DNA of 64,000 nt from Streptomyces fulvorobeus (GTDB lineage Bacteria; Actinomycetota; Actinomycetes; Streptomycetales; Streptomycetaceae). Of the stretch, positions 1 to 9,075 are shown one piece after another. The stretch lies in the NCBI RefSeq assembly GCF_013167895.1, contig NZ_BLWC01000001.1, positions 2,232,001 to 2,296,000 of the forward strand, written 5' to 3'. The position numbers and the translations under genes are program-made. Under the pieces are notes generated by a model. The model saw only the letters and a program-made list of their open reading frames with translations. It made no database searches and was not told where the DNA came from. Within the stretch, counting starts at the first letter, position 1, and the number at the start of each line of letters is the position of its first letter.

Positions 1-1
1 C

Positions 2-1738
2 TCCGTACTCGCCATGGCCGTCCTCGACCACGAGGGCCAGATCGTCAGCGCGAACGACGCCCTGGCCGGACTGCTGGGCACCGAAGCCGCCGCCCTGGCC
101 GCGCAGCCGGCCGCCGCCCTCGTCGGCCTCTCGTCGGACGACCGCACCTGGCACGCGTACCGCGAGGTGCTGCACGGCCGGCGCTCCCGCCTTCGCTGCA
201 CCCGCCGGCTGAAGCACCCCGACGGGCGCTCCCTGTGGGCGGAGATCACCGTCGTACCCATGGACCCGCCGTCCACCGGCGGCCTCCTGCTGTCGGTGGC
301 GGACATCAGCGACCGGCGCGAGCTCCAGAAGCGGCTGCGCCACCTCCAGATGCACGACCCGGTGACCCGGCTGCCCAACCGGACCCTGTTCTTCGAACGG
401 CTCTCGGCGGCCCTGGAGACACCGCCGTTCCACGACGACTCACTGCCCCCGCACGGCCGGATCGGCCTCTGCTACCTGGATCTGGACGGCTTCAAGGCCG
501 TCAACGACACCATGGGGCACCGCATGGGCGACCGGCTCCTGGCCGCCGTCGCCGGCCGGCTCACCGACTGCGCCGGACGCGAGGGCTCGGAGCGCGGCGG
601 GAGTCATCTGGTGGCACGGCTCGGCGGCGACGAGTTCGCGATCCTCGTCGAGGACTCCACCGGCACGCCCCAGCTGACCGAGCTGGCGAACGCGGTGCTC
701 CTCTCGCTCCAGCGGCCCTTCGACCTCGCCGGTCAGCGGCTCTCCGTATCGGCCTCGATCGGAGTGGTCGAGCGGGCATCGGCGGGCACCTCGCCGACCG
801 GTCTGATGCAGGCCGCCGACACGACGTTGTTCTGGGCGAAGGAGGACGGCAAGGCGCGCTGGACGCTCTTCGACCCCGAGCGCAACGCCCACCGCATGAC
901 CCGGCAGGCGCTCTCCTCCACGCTGCGGCCCGCCGTCGAGCGGGGCGAGTTCACCCTGGACTACCAGCCCTTGGTCTGCATGGCCGACGGGGCCGTACGC
1001 GGCGTCGAGGCGCTGGTGCGGTGGAACCATCCGCAGTTCGGCCGGCTGGCGCCGAATCGGTTCGTCTCGATCGCCGAGGAGGACGGCACGATCGTCCAGC
1101 TCGGCCGGTGGGTGCTGCGCACCGCGTGCCGCCAGGCCCGGAGCTGGCAGCTCGACCACCCGGACGAGCCGCCGCTGTTCATCAGCGTCAACGTGGCCGT
1201 ACGGCAGGTCTGGGACTCCGATCTGGTGGCCGACGTGGCGGAGATCCTCGCCGACACGGGGCTGGACGCCGGGCTGCTCCAGCTGGAGCTGACGGAGTCC
1301 GCCGTGATGGGCTCCGCGGGCCGCCCGCTGCGGGCGCTGCAAGCGCTCAGCGACATGGGCGTCCGGATCGCCATCGACGACTTCGGCACCGGTTACTCCA
1401 ACCTCGCCTACCTGAGCCGGCTGCCGGTCTCCGTGCTGAAGCTGGACGGCTCCTTCGTACGCGGCTTCCGCTACGAGGACGACACGCACCCGAGCCCCGC
1501 CGACGAGACGATCGTGGAGGCGATGGTGCAGCTGGCCCACCGGCTGGGCCTCACCGTCACCGCGGAGTGCGTGGAGACGGCGGGCCAGGCGGAACGGCTG
1601 CGCAGGATCGGCTGCGACACCGGGCAGGGGTGGCTGTACTCGCGGGCCGTGGCCCCCGAGCGCATCGGGGAACTGATCGGCGCGAGGGCTTCGCGCGCCG
1701 CCAGGGCTCCGGGAACGTCGGGTCCGTCCGGCGACTGA
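2..1738 (+). CDS. PAS-GGDEF-EAL cyclic-di-GMP signalling protein (5' partial)
   Basis: The frame is open to the left edge, so the true start lies outside the window; the ATG at 14 is probably internal. About the first 95 residues look like a PAS sensor domain, followed by a GGDEF domain with an intact ARLGGDEF active site (near residue 208) and an EAL domain with EALVRW, ELTES, DDFGTGYSNL and a QGWLYSRA end. GGDEF domains make c-di-GMP and EAL domains hydrolyse it to pGpG; both motifs look intact, so it may be bifunctional, or one domain may be regulatory. No membrane segment is visible in the part present; upstream sensor or membrane domains may be missing. In Streptomyces such proteins set c-di-GMP levels that control BldD and development. 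The gene ends 44 bases before a convergent oxidoreductase gene. Confidence 0.93.
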   Translation, partial: SVLAMAVLDHEGQIVSANDALAGLLGTEAAALAAQPAAALVGLSSDDRTWHAYREVLHGRRSRLRCTRRLKHPDGRSLWAEITVVPMDPPSTGGLLLSVADISDRRELQKRLRHLQMHDPVTRLPNRTLFFERLSAALETPPFHDDSLPPHGRIGLCYLDLDGFKAVNDTMGHRMGDRLLAAVAGRLTDCAGREGSERGGSHLVARLGGDEFAILVEDSTGTPQLTELANAVLLSLQRPFDLAGQRLSVSASIGVVERASAGTSPTGLMQAADTTLFWAKEDGKARWTLFDPERNAHRMTRQALSSTLRPAVERGEFTLDYQPLVCMADGAVRGVEALVRWNHPQFGRLAPNRFVSIAEEDGTIVQLGRWVLRTACRQARSWQLDHPDEPPLFISVNVAVRQVWDSDLVADVAEILADTGLDAGLLQLELTESAVMGSAGRPLRALQALSDMGVRIAIDDFGTGYSNLAYLSRLPVSVLKLDGSFVRGFRYEDDTHPSPADETIVEAMVQLAHRLGLTVTAECVETAGQAERLRRIGCDTGQGWLYSRAVAPERIGELIGARASRAARAPGTSGPSGD

Positions 1739-1781
1739 GGGCTGTCCGGTGACCCCGGGTGGATCAGCGCGCCCATGGCGT

Positions 1782-2876
1782 TCAGGAAGGCAGGCCGTAC
1801 GCGTCCGCGATCAGCTCGTAGCTGCGCAGCCGCGCCTGGCCGCCGTGCGCGTTCGAGGTGATCATCAGCTCGTCCGCGCCTGTCCGCTTGACCAGGTCGT
1901 CGAGGCCGGTGCGGACCTCGTCCGCGGTGCCGTGGACGACGTTGGAGAGCCAGCCGTCGACGAACTCCCGCTCCATGGGCGCGAAGGTGTACGCCTCCGC
2001 CTCCTCCGGGCTCGGGATCAGACCCGGGCGGCCGGTGCGCAGGCGGACCATCGACAGGGCGCCGGTCAACACCTGGCGGCGGGCCTCCCGCTCCTCGTCG
2101 GCGGCGAGGGCCGAGACGCCGATCACGGCGTACGGGGCGTCCAGCACGGCGGACGGCTTGAACGACTCGCGGTACAGGTCGAGCGCCGGAACGGTGTTCT
2201 GCGCCGAGAAGTGGTGCGCGAAGGCGAACGGCAGGCCGAGGACACCGGCCAGCCGCGCGCTGAAGCCGGAGGAGCCGAGCAGCCAGACCGGCGGGCGGGC
2301 CGGGGACTGCACGCCGCCCGGAGCGGACGCCTGCACGGGGCCGGGCACGGCGTGGATCCTGGCGTAGGGGTGGCCGTCGGGGAAGTCGTCGTCCAGGAAG
2401 CGGACCAGCTCGGCGAGCTGCTGCGGGAAGTCGTCCGCCCCCTCGTTCAGCCGGTCCGTACGGCGCAGCGCCGCTGCGGTCGCCCCGTCGGTGCCGGGCG
2501 CTCGGCCCAGGCCGAGGTCGACGCGTCCGGGGGCCATGGCCTCCAGCGTGCCGAACTGTTCCGCGATCACGAGCGGTGCGTGGTTGGGCAGCATCACCCC
2601 GCCGGAGCCGAGCCGGATGCGCTCGGTGTGCGCGGCGAGGTGGGCGAGGATCACGGCGGGCGACGAGGAGGCGACACCCGGCATGGAGTGGTGCTCGGCG
2701 ACCCAGAAGCGGTGGAAGCCGCGGCGCTCGGTGAGCTTGGCGAGGTCGACGCTGGTGCGCAGCGCCTGGGTCGCGGTGCGGCCCTGTCCCACGGTCACCA
2801 GGTCGAGCACGGACAGGGGCACGGAAGCCGTTCCCGCCGCGGTGCCGCGAATCTGGTCGCCTCGGATCTCGTCCAT
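1782..2876 (-). CDS. LLM-class flavin-dependent oxidoreductase
   Basis: The 364-residue protein has the look of a luciferase-like monooxygenase TIM barrel: an early SVLDLVTVGQG stretch, FWVAEHHSMPG near residue 60, RLGSGGVMLPNH near residue 90 and DLGLGRAPGT near residue 125. This family uses reduced flavin (FMNH2 or F420H2) to oxidise small substrates; the substrate cannot be told from sequence. Length is normal for the MsnO8/YhbW-like subgroup. The ATG at 2876 has a purine-rich GAGAGG about eight bases upstream. It runs convergent to the c-di-GMP gene and lies downstream of the EutA-like gene on the same strand, with no sign that it belongs to that pathway. Confidence 0.9.
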   Translation of the reverse strand: MDEIRGDQIRGTAAGTASVPLSVLDLVTVGQGRTATQALRTSVDLAKLTERRGFHRFWVAEHHSMPGVASSSPAVILAHLAAHTERIRLGSGGVMLPNHAPLVIAEQFGTLEAMAPGRVDLGLGRAPGTDGATAAALRRTDRLNEGADDFPQQLAELVRFLDDDFPDGHPYARIHAVPGPVQASAPGGVQSPARPPVWLLGSSGFSARLAGVLGLPFAFAHHFSAQNTVPALDLYRESFKPSAVLDAPYAVIGVSALAADEEREARRQVLTGALSMVRLRTGRPGLIPSPEEAEAYTFAPMEREFVDGWLSNVVHGTADEVRTGLDDLVKRTGADELMITSNAHGGQARLRSYELIADAYGLPS

Positions 2877-2937
2877 GTTTCGGCCTCTCCCGGTGGTGCG
2901 TACGTAACGGAAGAAGCCAACAGGAGGATGGCTCCGC

Positions 2938-3701
2938 TTATTCCCTCACCTCGATGCCCCGCGGCTCGACGGCGCCGGGCGGCGGCTGCCGGGTGGCGAA
3001 GAGGGCGCCGAGCCCCGGCTCGTAGACGCGGCGGTCCACCAGCCGCAGGCCCTCCCAGACCGTCACCTGGTTCGCCGTGAGCACCGGCTTGCCGAGGAGT
3101 CGCTCCAGCTCCCTGACGTACGCGGCGGTGTGCAGGGCCGTGTGCGGGAGGAGCACCGCGTCGGCGTCCGGATGGTCCCCCGCGACGGCCAGCTCCTTCA
3201 CGAGCCGCTCGTCCCAGGCGCCCACCTCGGCGGCCGTGATGATGCCGCTGCCCCGGGTGGCCACCACCTCGATGCCCGCGGCCTCCAGGAAGCGGGTGAA
3301 GAGCAGCGCGATGTCCTCGGGGTAGGCCGCGGCGACGGCGACGCGGGCCGCTCCCACCTCCCCCGCCGCGTGCACGAAGGCGAGCGAGGTGCTGGACGCC
3401 GGCAGGCCGGCCGCCCTGGCCAGGGTCGCCGCCTGCTCGTGGGCGCCCTCCCAGCCGTACACGAAGCTTCCGCCGGTGCAGGCCCAGACGAGGGCCTCGG
3501 CACCGGCGAGGCGCAGGTCCTCCACCCGGCCGCGAGCCGCTCGGCCGCGCCGATCTCCCGCAGGGTGCCGACGCGGTGGACGTCCACTCCGGCCTCGGTG
3601 TGGAACAGGGGCAGTCTGATGTCGCTGCCGAGCGTGATCTCGATCCGGGGGAAGTCGTCCTCCGCGGAGTGGCCCGGGTAGAGAAGTCCGATGGTCGTCA
3701 T
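2938..3701 (-). CDS. Maleate isomerase / EutA-like Asp-Glu racemase family (frameshifted)
   Basis: Two overlapping frames join into one protein of about 254 residues, beginning MTTIGLLYPGHSAEDDFPRI from the ATG at 3701 behind a GGAAGGG ribosome site. The frame is lost at the CCC run at 3525-3527; one extra base there restores RLAAGVEDLRLAGAEALVW. The family (maleate cis-trans isomerase, arylmalonate decarboxylase, EutA) has two catalytic cysteines; ACTGGSF supplies the first, but the usual second Cys position is not obvious in the C-terminal half. It is divergent from an ehu-type importer, which fits the ectoine-utilisation protein EutA, whose exact role is unclear. I infer the frameshift is a sequencing artefact; a real pseudogene is the alternative. 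Confidence 0.75.
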
Positions 3702-3990
3702 GTCCGCCCTTCCTGTTGCGTCCGCAGCGCCGAGCAGGTGACCCCGTCGCTGCTTCCCCCGACCCTGCCAAGTATTCCGCTGTTCACCCCTGAGGGCCGC
3801 GCCGGGCGGGGAACGCACCTGCCGGGGAACACACCCCGCGCATCCCTGGTCGCCCTCCGCCCGCCACAGGGCACGAAACGGTCTCCCTCCGGCCTCTGTT
3901 GGGTCACATGGCGCCCCGCCCTGCATAGACGTCCGGGATCGGGCAGGCGGTCACCCCGTCCGGACTGCGACCTCCAGGAGATTGCGAACC
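3702..3990. promoter_or_regulatory. Divergent intergenic region, EutA-like / ehuB
   Basis: This 289-base gap must hold the promoters for both divergent units. I see no clear operator palindrome. The ehuB side ends with CAGGAG ten bases before its ATG. The IclR regulator encoded at the end of the ehu operon is the natural candidate to bind here, by inference only. Confidence 0.45.
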
Positions 3991-4892
3991 ATGGCTGACT
4001 TCCCGAATCTGTCCCGCCGGGGTTTCCTCAACCGATCGGCAGCCGTGGGGGGAGCACTCGTCGTTCCCGGCCTCCTCTCCGCGTGCAGCAGGACCGGCGC
4101 CGGTGCGGTGGAAGGCGAAGGAGCCCTCGTCAAGCTCCGCAAACAGGGCTTCGTACGGGTCGCGTACGCGAACGAGGCGCCGTACGGCTTTCTGGAGGGC
4201 AGCGAGCTCAAGGGCGAGGCGCCCACGCTGCACCGCGAGATATTCAAGGCCCTCGGCGTCGACGAGCTCAAGCCCACCCTCTCGGAGTGGGACGGCCTGA
4301 TACCCGGACTCCAGGCGGGCAAGTACGACGTGGTCAGCGCGGGCATGGCGATCACCCCCGAGCGCTGCGCCAACGCCCTCTTCTCCGAGCCCGAGTTCAT
4401 CTCCCCACGGCGCTGATGGTGAAGAAGGGCAACCCGAGGAAGGTCACCGACCTGGCATCCGCCAAGGCCGCCGGGATCACCGTCGGCGTCATGGCGGGCG
4501 CGGTCGAGGGCTCGTACGCCAAGGGGGCGGGCATCGCCGAGGACCGGATCAGGACGCTGCAGAAGCCGCAGGACGGCGCCGACGCCGTCAAGGGCGGGCG
4601 CGTCGACGCGTTCCTGCTCACCGGCATCTCGCTGCGCTGGCTCGCCAGGACCAACCCGGGCACCGAGGTCACCGAGGCGTTCCTGCCGGAGCTGGACGGC
4701 AAGAAGCAGTACTCCCCCGGCGGCGCGGTGTTCGGCCAGGGCAACGAGGTCCTGCGGGACGCCTTCAACCGCGAACTGAAGAAGATCGTCTCGGACCGCT
4801 CGCGCTATGTGAGCCTGCTGGCGCCCTACGGCTTCGGGGCCACGGAGATCCCGCCCGCCACCCTGAAGACCGCCGATCTGTGCAAGGGCTGA
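3991..4892 (+). CDS. ehuB: EhuB-like substrate-binding lipoprotein of an amino-acid/ectoine ABC importer (frameshifted)
   Basis: A periplasmic-binding protein of the polar amino-acid family (SBP_bac_3). The N-terminus carries a twin-arginine motif (LSRRGFLN) and a lipobox (LLSAC), so it is probably exported folded by Tat and lipid-anchored. Two frames join at the CCCC run at 4403-4406: adding one C gives FISPTALMVKKGNP and a 300-residue protein of normal family length. It would capture ectoine or hydroxyectoine, or a polar amino acid, for the permeases encoded 19 bases downstream. The ATG at 3991 is preferred to an in-frame TTG at 3982 because of AGGAG at 3975-3980. Substrate assignment rests on gene order (B-C-D-A) and resemblance; it is moderately secure. 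Confidence 0.75.
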
Positions 4893-4911
4893 CGGGGGCG
4901 GACCGCAGCGT

Positions 4912-5637
4912 ATGAGTGACTTCTTCTCCACGCTCCTCGACGAACTCCCCCAGGTCCGCGCCGGTCTGTGGGTCACCCTCCAGGCCACCGTGCTCGGCTC
5001 CCTGCTGGCTCTGGCCCTGTCCTTCGCCCTCGGCCTGATGGCCGGCAGCCGGCTTCTCCTGGTCCGCGGCCTCTCGCGGACCGTGGTCGAGTTCTTCCGC
5101 GGCACCTCGCTCTACATCCAGCTTTTCTGGCTGTACTACGCGATGCCGCCCCTGACCGGTTACGAGCTGACGCCGCTGCTCTGCGGCGTCCTCGCCTTCG
5201 GGCTCAACTACGGGGCATACGGCTCCGAAGTGGTGCGCGGCGCCGTCAACTCCGTACCGCGCGGGCAGTACGAGGCGGCCCTCGCGCTGAACCTCGCCCC
5301 GGCCAGGCGGCTGCGCAAGGTGATCCTTCCGCAGGCGTGGGTGCAGATGATCCCTTCCTTCACCAACCTCCTGATCCAGCTCCTCAAGTGCACCCCACTG
5401 CTGTGGCTGATCTCGGCCGCCGACCTGATGACGGTGGTCCAGCAGGTGCGCGACCGCACCGGTGAGACCCTCACCGCGTATCTGACACTGCTGGCGGCCT
5501 ACTTCGTACTGGCCTACGCGCTGACCCTGCTGATGAACCTCCTGGAACGGAACGCCAAACGGCGGCTCGGCCTGGAGACCGGTCCGGGCAGCCTGTTCAG
5601 GACCCGCGGCGCCGCCGCCGCCGGGGGTGTCCGGTGA
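4912..5637 (+). CDS. ehuC: EhuC-like ABC permease subunit
   Basis: A 241-residue inner-membrane permease of the HisMQ family. Several hydrophobic segments are visible, and the cytoplasmic EAA loop (QYEAALALNLAPARR, followed by ILPQAW) docks onto the ATPase. The C-terminal 15 residues are rich in Gly/Ala/Arg. It starts at an ATG 19 bases after ehuB and its stop codon overlaps the GTG start of the next permease (GTGA at 5634), so the two should be translationally coupled and form a heterodimeric channel. Confidence 0.87.
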   Translation: MSDFFSTLLDELPQVRAGLWVTLQATVLGSLLALALSFALGLMAGSRLLLVRGLSRTVVEFFRGTSLYIQLFWLYYAMPPLTGYELTPLLCGVLAFGLNYGAYGSEVVRGAVNSVPRGQYEAALALNLAPARRLRKVILPQAWVQMIPSFTNLLIQLLKCTPLLWLISAADLMTVVQQVRDRTGETLTAYLTLLAAYFVLAYALTLLMNLLERNAKRRLGLETGPGSLFRTRGAAAAGGVR

Positions 5638-6275
5638 ACGGATTCGACTGGAACGCGGCGGGGGACGCCCTGCCCCTGCTGCTCGAAGGATTCAGGGTCA
5701 CCCTGCTCGCGACGGTGCTCGGCACCCTCGTGGCCGCCGTCCTGGGGCTGGCCGTCGCGGTCGCCGGACGGGCTCCCAGCAGGCTCGTCACCCTCCCGGT
5801 CCGGGCCGTGACGGAGTTCGTCCGCTCCACCCCGCTGCTGGTCCAACTGGTCGGCGCGGCGGCGGTGTTCAGCTCGGTCGAGCCGCTGACCGTCGGCGTC
5901 GTGGTGCTGGGCGTCCACTACGCGGCGTACACCTCCGAGGTGTACCGCGCCGGGATCGACGGCGTGCCCAGGGGCCAGTGGGAGGCGGCGCGGGCGCTCT
6001 CGCTCCCGGCGAGGCGGACCTGGCAGGCCGTGATCCTCCCGCAGGCGGTGCGCAACGTGCTGCCCGCGCTCGGCAACTACGCCGTCTCGATGTTCAAGGA
6101 GACCCCCTTTCTCGCCGTGATCACGGTCCAGGAGATGGTCTTCGAGGCGCGCAGGTACGGCGCCGAGCACTTCGCCTACACCGAGGCGTTCACCCTCGCG
6201 GGCCTGGTCTTCCTGGTCGCGAGCTACCCGACCTCGCTACTGATGAGAAAGCTGGAGAAGCGCCTTGGCCACTGA
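5634..6275 (+). CDS. ehuD: EhuD-like ABC permease subunit
   Basis: The 213-residue second permease of the importer starts at the GTG within the GTGA overlap with the preceding gene. It has the same HisMQ-type architecture, with hydrophobic segments and an EAA loop ([14 protein letters not shown] then VILPQAVRN). The short final loop ends [10 protein letters not shown]. Polar amino-acid and ectoine importers use two such subunits. The ATPase gene follows after a 42-base gap. Confidence 0.87.
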   Translation: MNGFDWNAAGDALPLLLEGFRVTLLATVLGTLVAAVLGLAVAVAGRAPSRLVTLPVRAVTEFVRSTPLLVQLVGAAAVFSSVEPLTVGVVVLGVHYAAYTSEVYRAGIDGVPRGQWEAARALSLPARRTWQAVILPQAVRNVLPALGNYAVSMFKETPFLAVITVQEMVFEARRYGAEHFAYTEAFTLAGLVFLVASYPTSLLMRKLEKRLGH

Positions 6276-6317
6276 GTCCGCCCCCTGAAGGAGCCCGCCG
6301 GCCCGGTCCCGGGCCAG

Positions 6318-7097
6318 GTGACGACCGGCGTCGGGCCACTCGTCCGCTTCGACCGGGTCGTGAAGCGGTACGGCGACCACGTGGTCCTGGACGAGCTGGA
6401 CTTCACCGTGCGGCGCGGTGAGCACGTCACCCTGATCGGCCCGAGCGGCTCGGGCAAGACGACCATCCTGCGGCTGCTGATGACGCTGGAGAAGGTCAGC
6501 GACGGGGTGATCTGGGTCGACGGTTCACCCCTGTCGCACGTCCGGGCCGCGAACGGGTCGCTGAAACCGGCCGGAGAGAAGCAGCTGAGGGAGTCCCGGA
6601 AGAAGATCGGGATGGTCTTCCAGCAGTTCAACCTCTTCCCGAACATGAAGGTGCTCCAGAACATCACCGAGGCACCGGTCAGCGTGCTGGGCATGGACCG
6701 CGACGAGGCGGAGAGCCGGGCCCGGGAACTGCTCGACCTGGTGGGTCTCGCGGGGAAGACCGACGCGCACCCCTCCCAGCTCTCCGGTGGCCAGCAGCAG
6801 CGGGTGGCCATCGCCCGGGCCCTGGCGATGCGGCCGGAGATCCTGCTGCTCGACGAGGTGACGTCGGCGCTCGACCCGGAGCTGGTGGCGGGCGTCCTGG
6901 ACCTGCTGTCCGACATCGCCAGGAGCACCGACATCACGATGCTGTGCGTGACCCACGAGATGAACTTCGCCCGGGACGTCTCGGAGAAGGTGCTGATGTT
7001 CGACGCCGGACGGGTCGTGGAGTCCGGTACCCCGGAGAAAATCTTCTCCGACCCGGAGCACGAACGTACGCGCGAGTTCCTCGCCGCGGTGCTGTGA
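6318..7097 (+). CDS. ehuA: EhuA-like ABC transporter ATP-binding protein
   Basis: The 259-residue ATPase has all expected motifs: Walker A GPSGSGKT near residue 41, the Q-loop, signature [15 protein letters not shown], Walker [13 protein letters not shown] and the switch histidine in VTHEM. It powers uptake by the two permeases encoded just upstream. The opening ([18 protein letters not shown]) is typical of proteins annotated EhuA. The GTG at 6318 is the likely start but its ribosome site is weak, so a slightly different start is possible. The operon ends here; the IclR gene has its own 167-base leader. Confidence 0.87.
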   Translation: MTTGVGPLVRFDRVVKRYGDHVVLDELDFTVRRGEHVTLIGPSGSGKTTILRLLMTLEKVSDGVIWVDGSPLSHVRAANGSLKPAGEKQLRESRKKIGMVFQQFNLFPNMKVLQNITEAPVSVLGMDRDEAESRARELLDLVGLAGKTDAHPSQLSGGQQQRVAIARALAMRPEILLLDEVTSALDPELVAGVLDLLSDIARSTDITMLCVTHEMNFARDVSEKVLMFDAGRVVESGTPEKIFSDPEHERTREFLAAVL

Positions 7098-7264
7098 CCA
7101 CACTGTTGATCCGATGTCTATGACAGAGGCATATGCCGGACGGATGCGCCCCAGCTGACGGGGCCGGGGCGCCTTCGCCAAGTCGGCAACACCCCCTCCT
7201 CGCCGGGGTGTCGGCGGCTATCGTGGGGCGAAAGCCGACGGTCACTACCTGGTAGGGGGACGCC

Positions 7265-8023
7265 GTGGCGTTGAAGCCGGAACCGACCGCGCCGTTCCAC
7301 TCGGTGCAGTACGCGCTGCGCGTGCTCGAAACGGTCTCCAAGCACGGCACCGGCGTGACCGACGTCCAGATCGCCCGCGAGACCGGGCTGCCCACCGGAC
7401 ACCTCGCCTCCCTGCTGCTGACCCTGCGCCGCGAGGGGTATGTCGAGCAGGTCACGGACGGGGCCTACGTGATCGGCGCCTCGCTCCTGCTGCTCGGCTC
7501 CGGCGCGCCCCGCCGCCAGGCCCTCGAGGACAAGCTCCAGCAGACCCTGGTGCAGCTGCGCGACTCCGTCGGCGCCGCGGTCTACCTCAGCCGATACGTC
7601 GACGGAGAGATCCGGGTCACCCAGATGGCGGACGGTCCCCGCACGCCCGCGGTCAACGAGTGGGTGGACTTCCGGTCGGCCGCGCACGCCAGCGCGATCG
7701 GGAAGTGCCTGTTGACGCAGCTCGACCAGAACGGCCGGCGCGACCACATCTCCCGGCACAAGACCGCCCGGCTCACCTCGCGGACCATCACCAGCGAGAA
7801 GGTCCTCTTCTCCAAGCTGGACAGCCAGCCCGCGACGGTCCCGGTGCTGGACCTCCAGGAGTACGCGCTGGGCACGGTGTGCGCCGCGGTGCCGCTCACC
7901 GCCGGGGCGTCGGCCGGATGTCTGGCGCTCTCTCTGCCGATCGAGGACGCCCACCGGCTGCGGGCGGCGGCGGACACGCTGAACCGGCGGGCGGCGCCGG
8001 TGCTCCTGTCACTGGCGCTCTGA
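7265..8023 (+). CDS. IclR-family transcriptional regulator
   Basis: This 252-residue protein has an N-terminal winged helix-turn-helix (about residues 10-70, with VQIARETGLPTGHLASLLLTLRR) and a C-terminal effector-binding domain containing the family-like SAAHASAIGKCLL segment. It starts at GTG 7265 behind GGTAGGGGG. IclR proteins bind small carboxylic acids or their derivatives and usually repress neighbouring catabolic operons. Its position right after ehuA makes it the probable regulator of the importer and the EutA-like gene, by inference. No operator was identified. Confidence 0.88.
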   Translation: MALKPEPTAPFHSVQYALRVLETVSKHGTGVTDVQIARETGLPTGHLASLLLTLRREGYVEQVTDGAYVIGASLLLLGSGAPRRQALEDKLQQTLVQLRDSVGAAVYLSRYVDGEIRVTQMADGPRTPAVNEWVDFRSAAHASAIGKCLLTQLDQNGRRDHISRHKTARLTSRTITSEKVLFSKLDSQPATVPVLDLQEYALGTVCAAVPLTAGASAGCLALSLPIEDAHRLRAAADTLNRRAAPVLLSLAL

Positions 8024-8127
8024 GCCCACTGCACGGCTGGCTCCCGGGCGTGACGGCCGGGGACCCGGGGGTGGTGGTGCGTGGCGTCAGCACCCCCGGA
8101 GAGCAGGTATTATTTTCGAGTCACCAG

Positions 8128-8201
8128 GCGCCGTTAGCTCAGTTGGTTAGAGCAGCTGACTCTTAATCAGCGGGTCCGGGGTTCGAGTCCCTGACGGCGC
8201 A
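8128..8201 (+). tRNA. tRNA-Lys (CTT)
   Basis: A complete cloverleaf can be folded: acceptor GCGCCGT pairs with ACGGCGC, the D-arm is AGCTCAGTTGGTTAGAGC, the anticodon loop reads CTCTTAA (anticodon CTT) and the T-loop is TTCGAGT. The 3' CCA is not encoded. An identical copy lies at 12291-12364. Confidence 0.97.
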
Positions 8202-8209
8202 CAGACAAC

Positions 8210-8254
8210 GCGGTGGGCGGTTTCCGTTATACGGAAACCGCCCACCGCGCTTTT
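8210..8254 (+). terminator. Rho-independent terminator after tRNA-Lys
   Basis: A perfect 18-bp inverted repeat (8210-8227 with 8231-8248) has a three-base loop and is followed by GCTTTTG. It sits nine bases after the tRNA and can also serve the convergent LPMO gene. Confidence 0.9.
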
Positions 8255-8325
8255 GCGTCGCCTCGACACGCCGGAGCGGCGGCCCCCGCCCGGGCCGCCG
8301 CCGCACCACTGTGCTGAGCCGAGCG

Positions 8326-8916
8326 TCAGAACTGCACGTCGGAGCAGGCGTAGAACGCGTTGCCGGTGTCCGCGACGTTCCAGACGGCGAGGATGATGTG
8401 CTTACCGGACTTCAGGGTGGGGATGGTGCCCTGGTGGGTCAGGGTCGACGGGGGCTGCTGGTTGCCGTACGGCACCGTCATGAACGGCTGGGACTCCAGC
8501 GCGGCCCGGGTGAGCGGCTGGGTGGAGTTCCAGCCGTTCTTGGTGATGTAGTACCGGAAGTCGCTGGTGGAGTGCCGGGCGGTGAACTGCCAGCGGAAGC
8601 TGTAGCCCTGGCCGCCGGTGACCTTGGTGGCCGGCCAGTTGCCGCCACGCGGGTCGTCCAGCGCCGCGAACCCGCCGTTCCCGCCGGAGCAGATCTTGCC
8701 GTCCGCAGGACCGGCCGCCGGGAAGCCCTTCGGGCCCTCGACGCTCTGCGGCTCCCACTGGATGTTGCCGCAGCCGCTCACCGTGCCGTTGGCACACAGC
8801 TTCTGCCGGCTGATCGGGGAGTCCGTGTAGCCGTGGCTGCTGGCGCTGCTGGTGGCGAACATGGAAGCGCCCGCTATCGCGAGGCCGATGACGGCCGCGC
8901 TTGCCTTTTTCCGCAT
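8326..8916 (-). CDS. AA10 chitin-active lytic polysaccharide monooxygenase
   Basis: A 196-residue secreted copper enzyme. A signal peptide (MRKKASAAV onward, cleavage inferred after SSASS) leaves HGYTDSP as the mature N-terminus, so His1 can form the copper histidine brace; the second histidine is probably in FTARHSTSD. The AA10 domain fills the whole mature protein, with no extra carbohydrate-binding module. LPMOs oxidatively cleave crystalline chitin or cellulose; the small single-domain form and the DasR-type sites upstream point to chitin. I chose the ATG at 8916 because GAGGAG lies nine bases upstream; an in-frame upstream extension to 9030 would bury the signal peptide. Confidence 0.95.
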   Translation of the reverse strand: MRKKASAAVIGLAIAGASMFATSSASSHGYTDSPISRQKLCANGTVSGCGNIQWEPQSVEGPKGFPAAGPADGKICSGGNGGFAALDDPRGGNWPATKVTGGQGYSFRWQFTARHSTSDFRYYITKNGWNSTQPLTRAALESQPFMTVPYGNQQPPSTLTHQGTIPTLKSGKHIILAVWNVADTGNAFYACSDVQF

Positions 8917-8978
8917 GCTTTTGCTCCTCAAGAACGTGGGGGAGGTTCCATCAGCTCTGCTCTGCGCGCGAGTTGTGC

Positions 8979-8990
8979 GGTCTAGACCAA
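8979..8990. promoter_or_regulatory. DasR-responsive element (dre)-like site
   Basis: GGTCTAGACCAA contains the perfect palindrome GGTCTAGACC, the core of the Streptomyces DasR operator and of the classic chitinase-promoter direct repeats. It lies about 63 bases upstream of the LPMO start. DasR is the GntR-family GlcNAc-6-P/GlcN-6-P-responsive repressor of chitin and GlcNAc genes. Confidence 0.8.
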
Positions 8991-9018
8991 GTCCTAGGTT
9001 ATGGACAGGGCATGAACA

Positions 9019-9030
9019 TGTCCAGACCAA
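9019..9030. promoter_or_regulatory. Second dre-like half of a direct repeat
   Basis: TGTCCAGACCAA matches the first site in 9 of 12 positions, in the same orientation, 40 bases away. Paired 12-bp repeats of this kind are characteristic of Streptomyces chitinase promoters. Confidence 0.6.
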
Positions 9031-9075
9031 TGGGCATGCGATTCCGGAGCGCCCCCGGGCACCCCCCGGCGCTCC

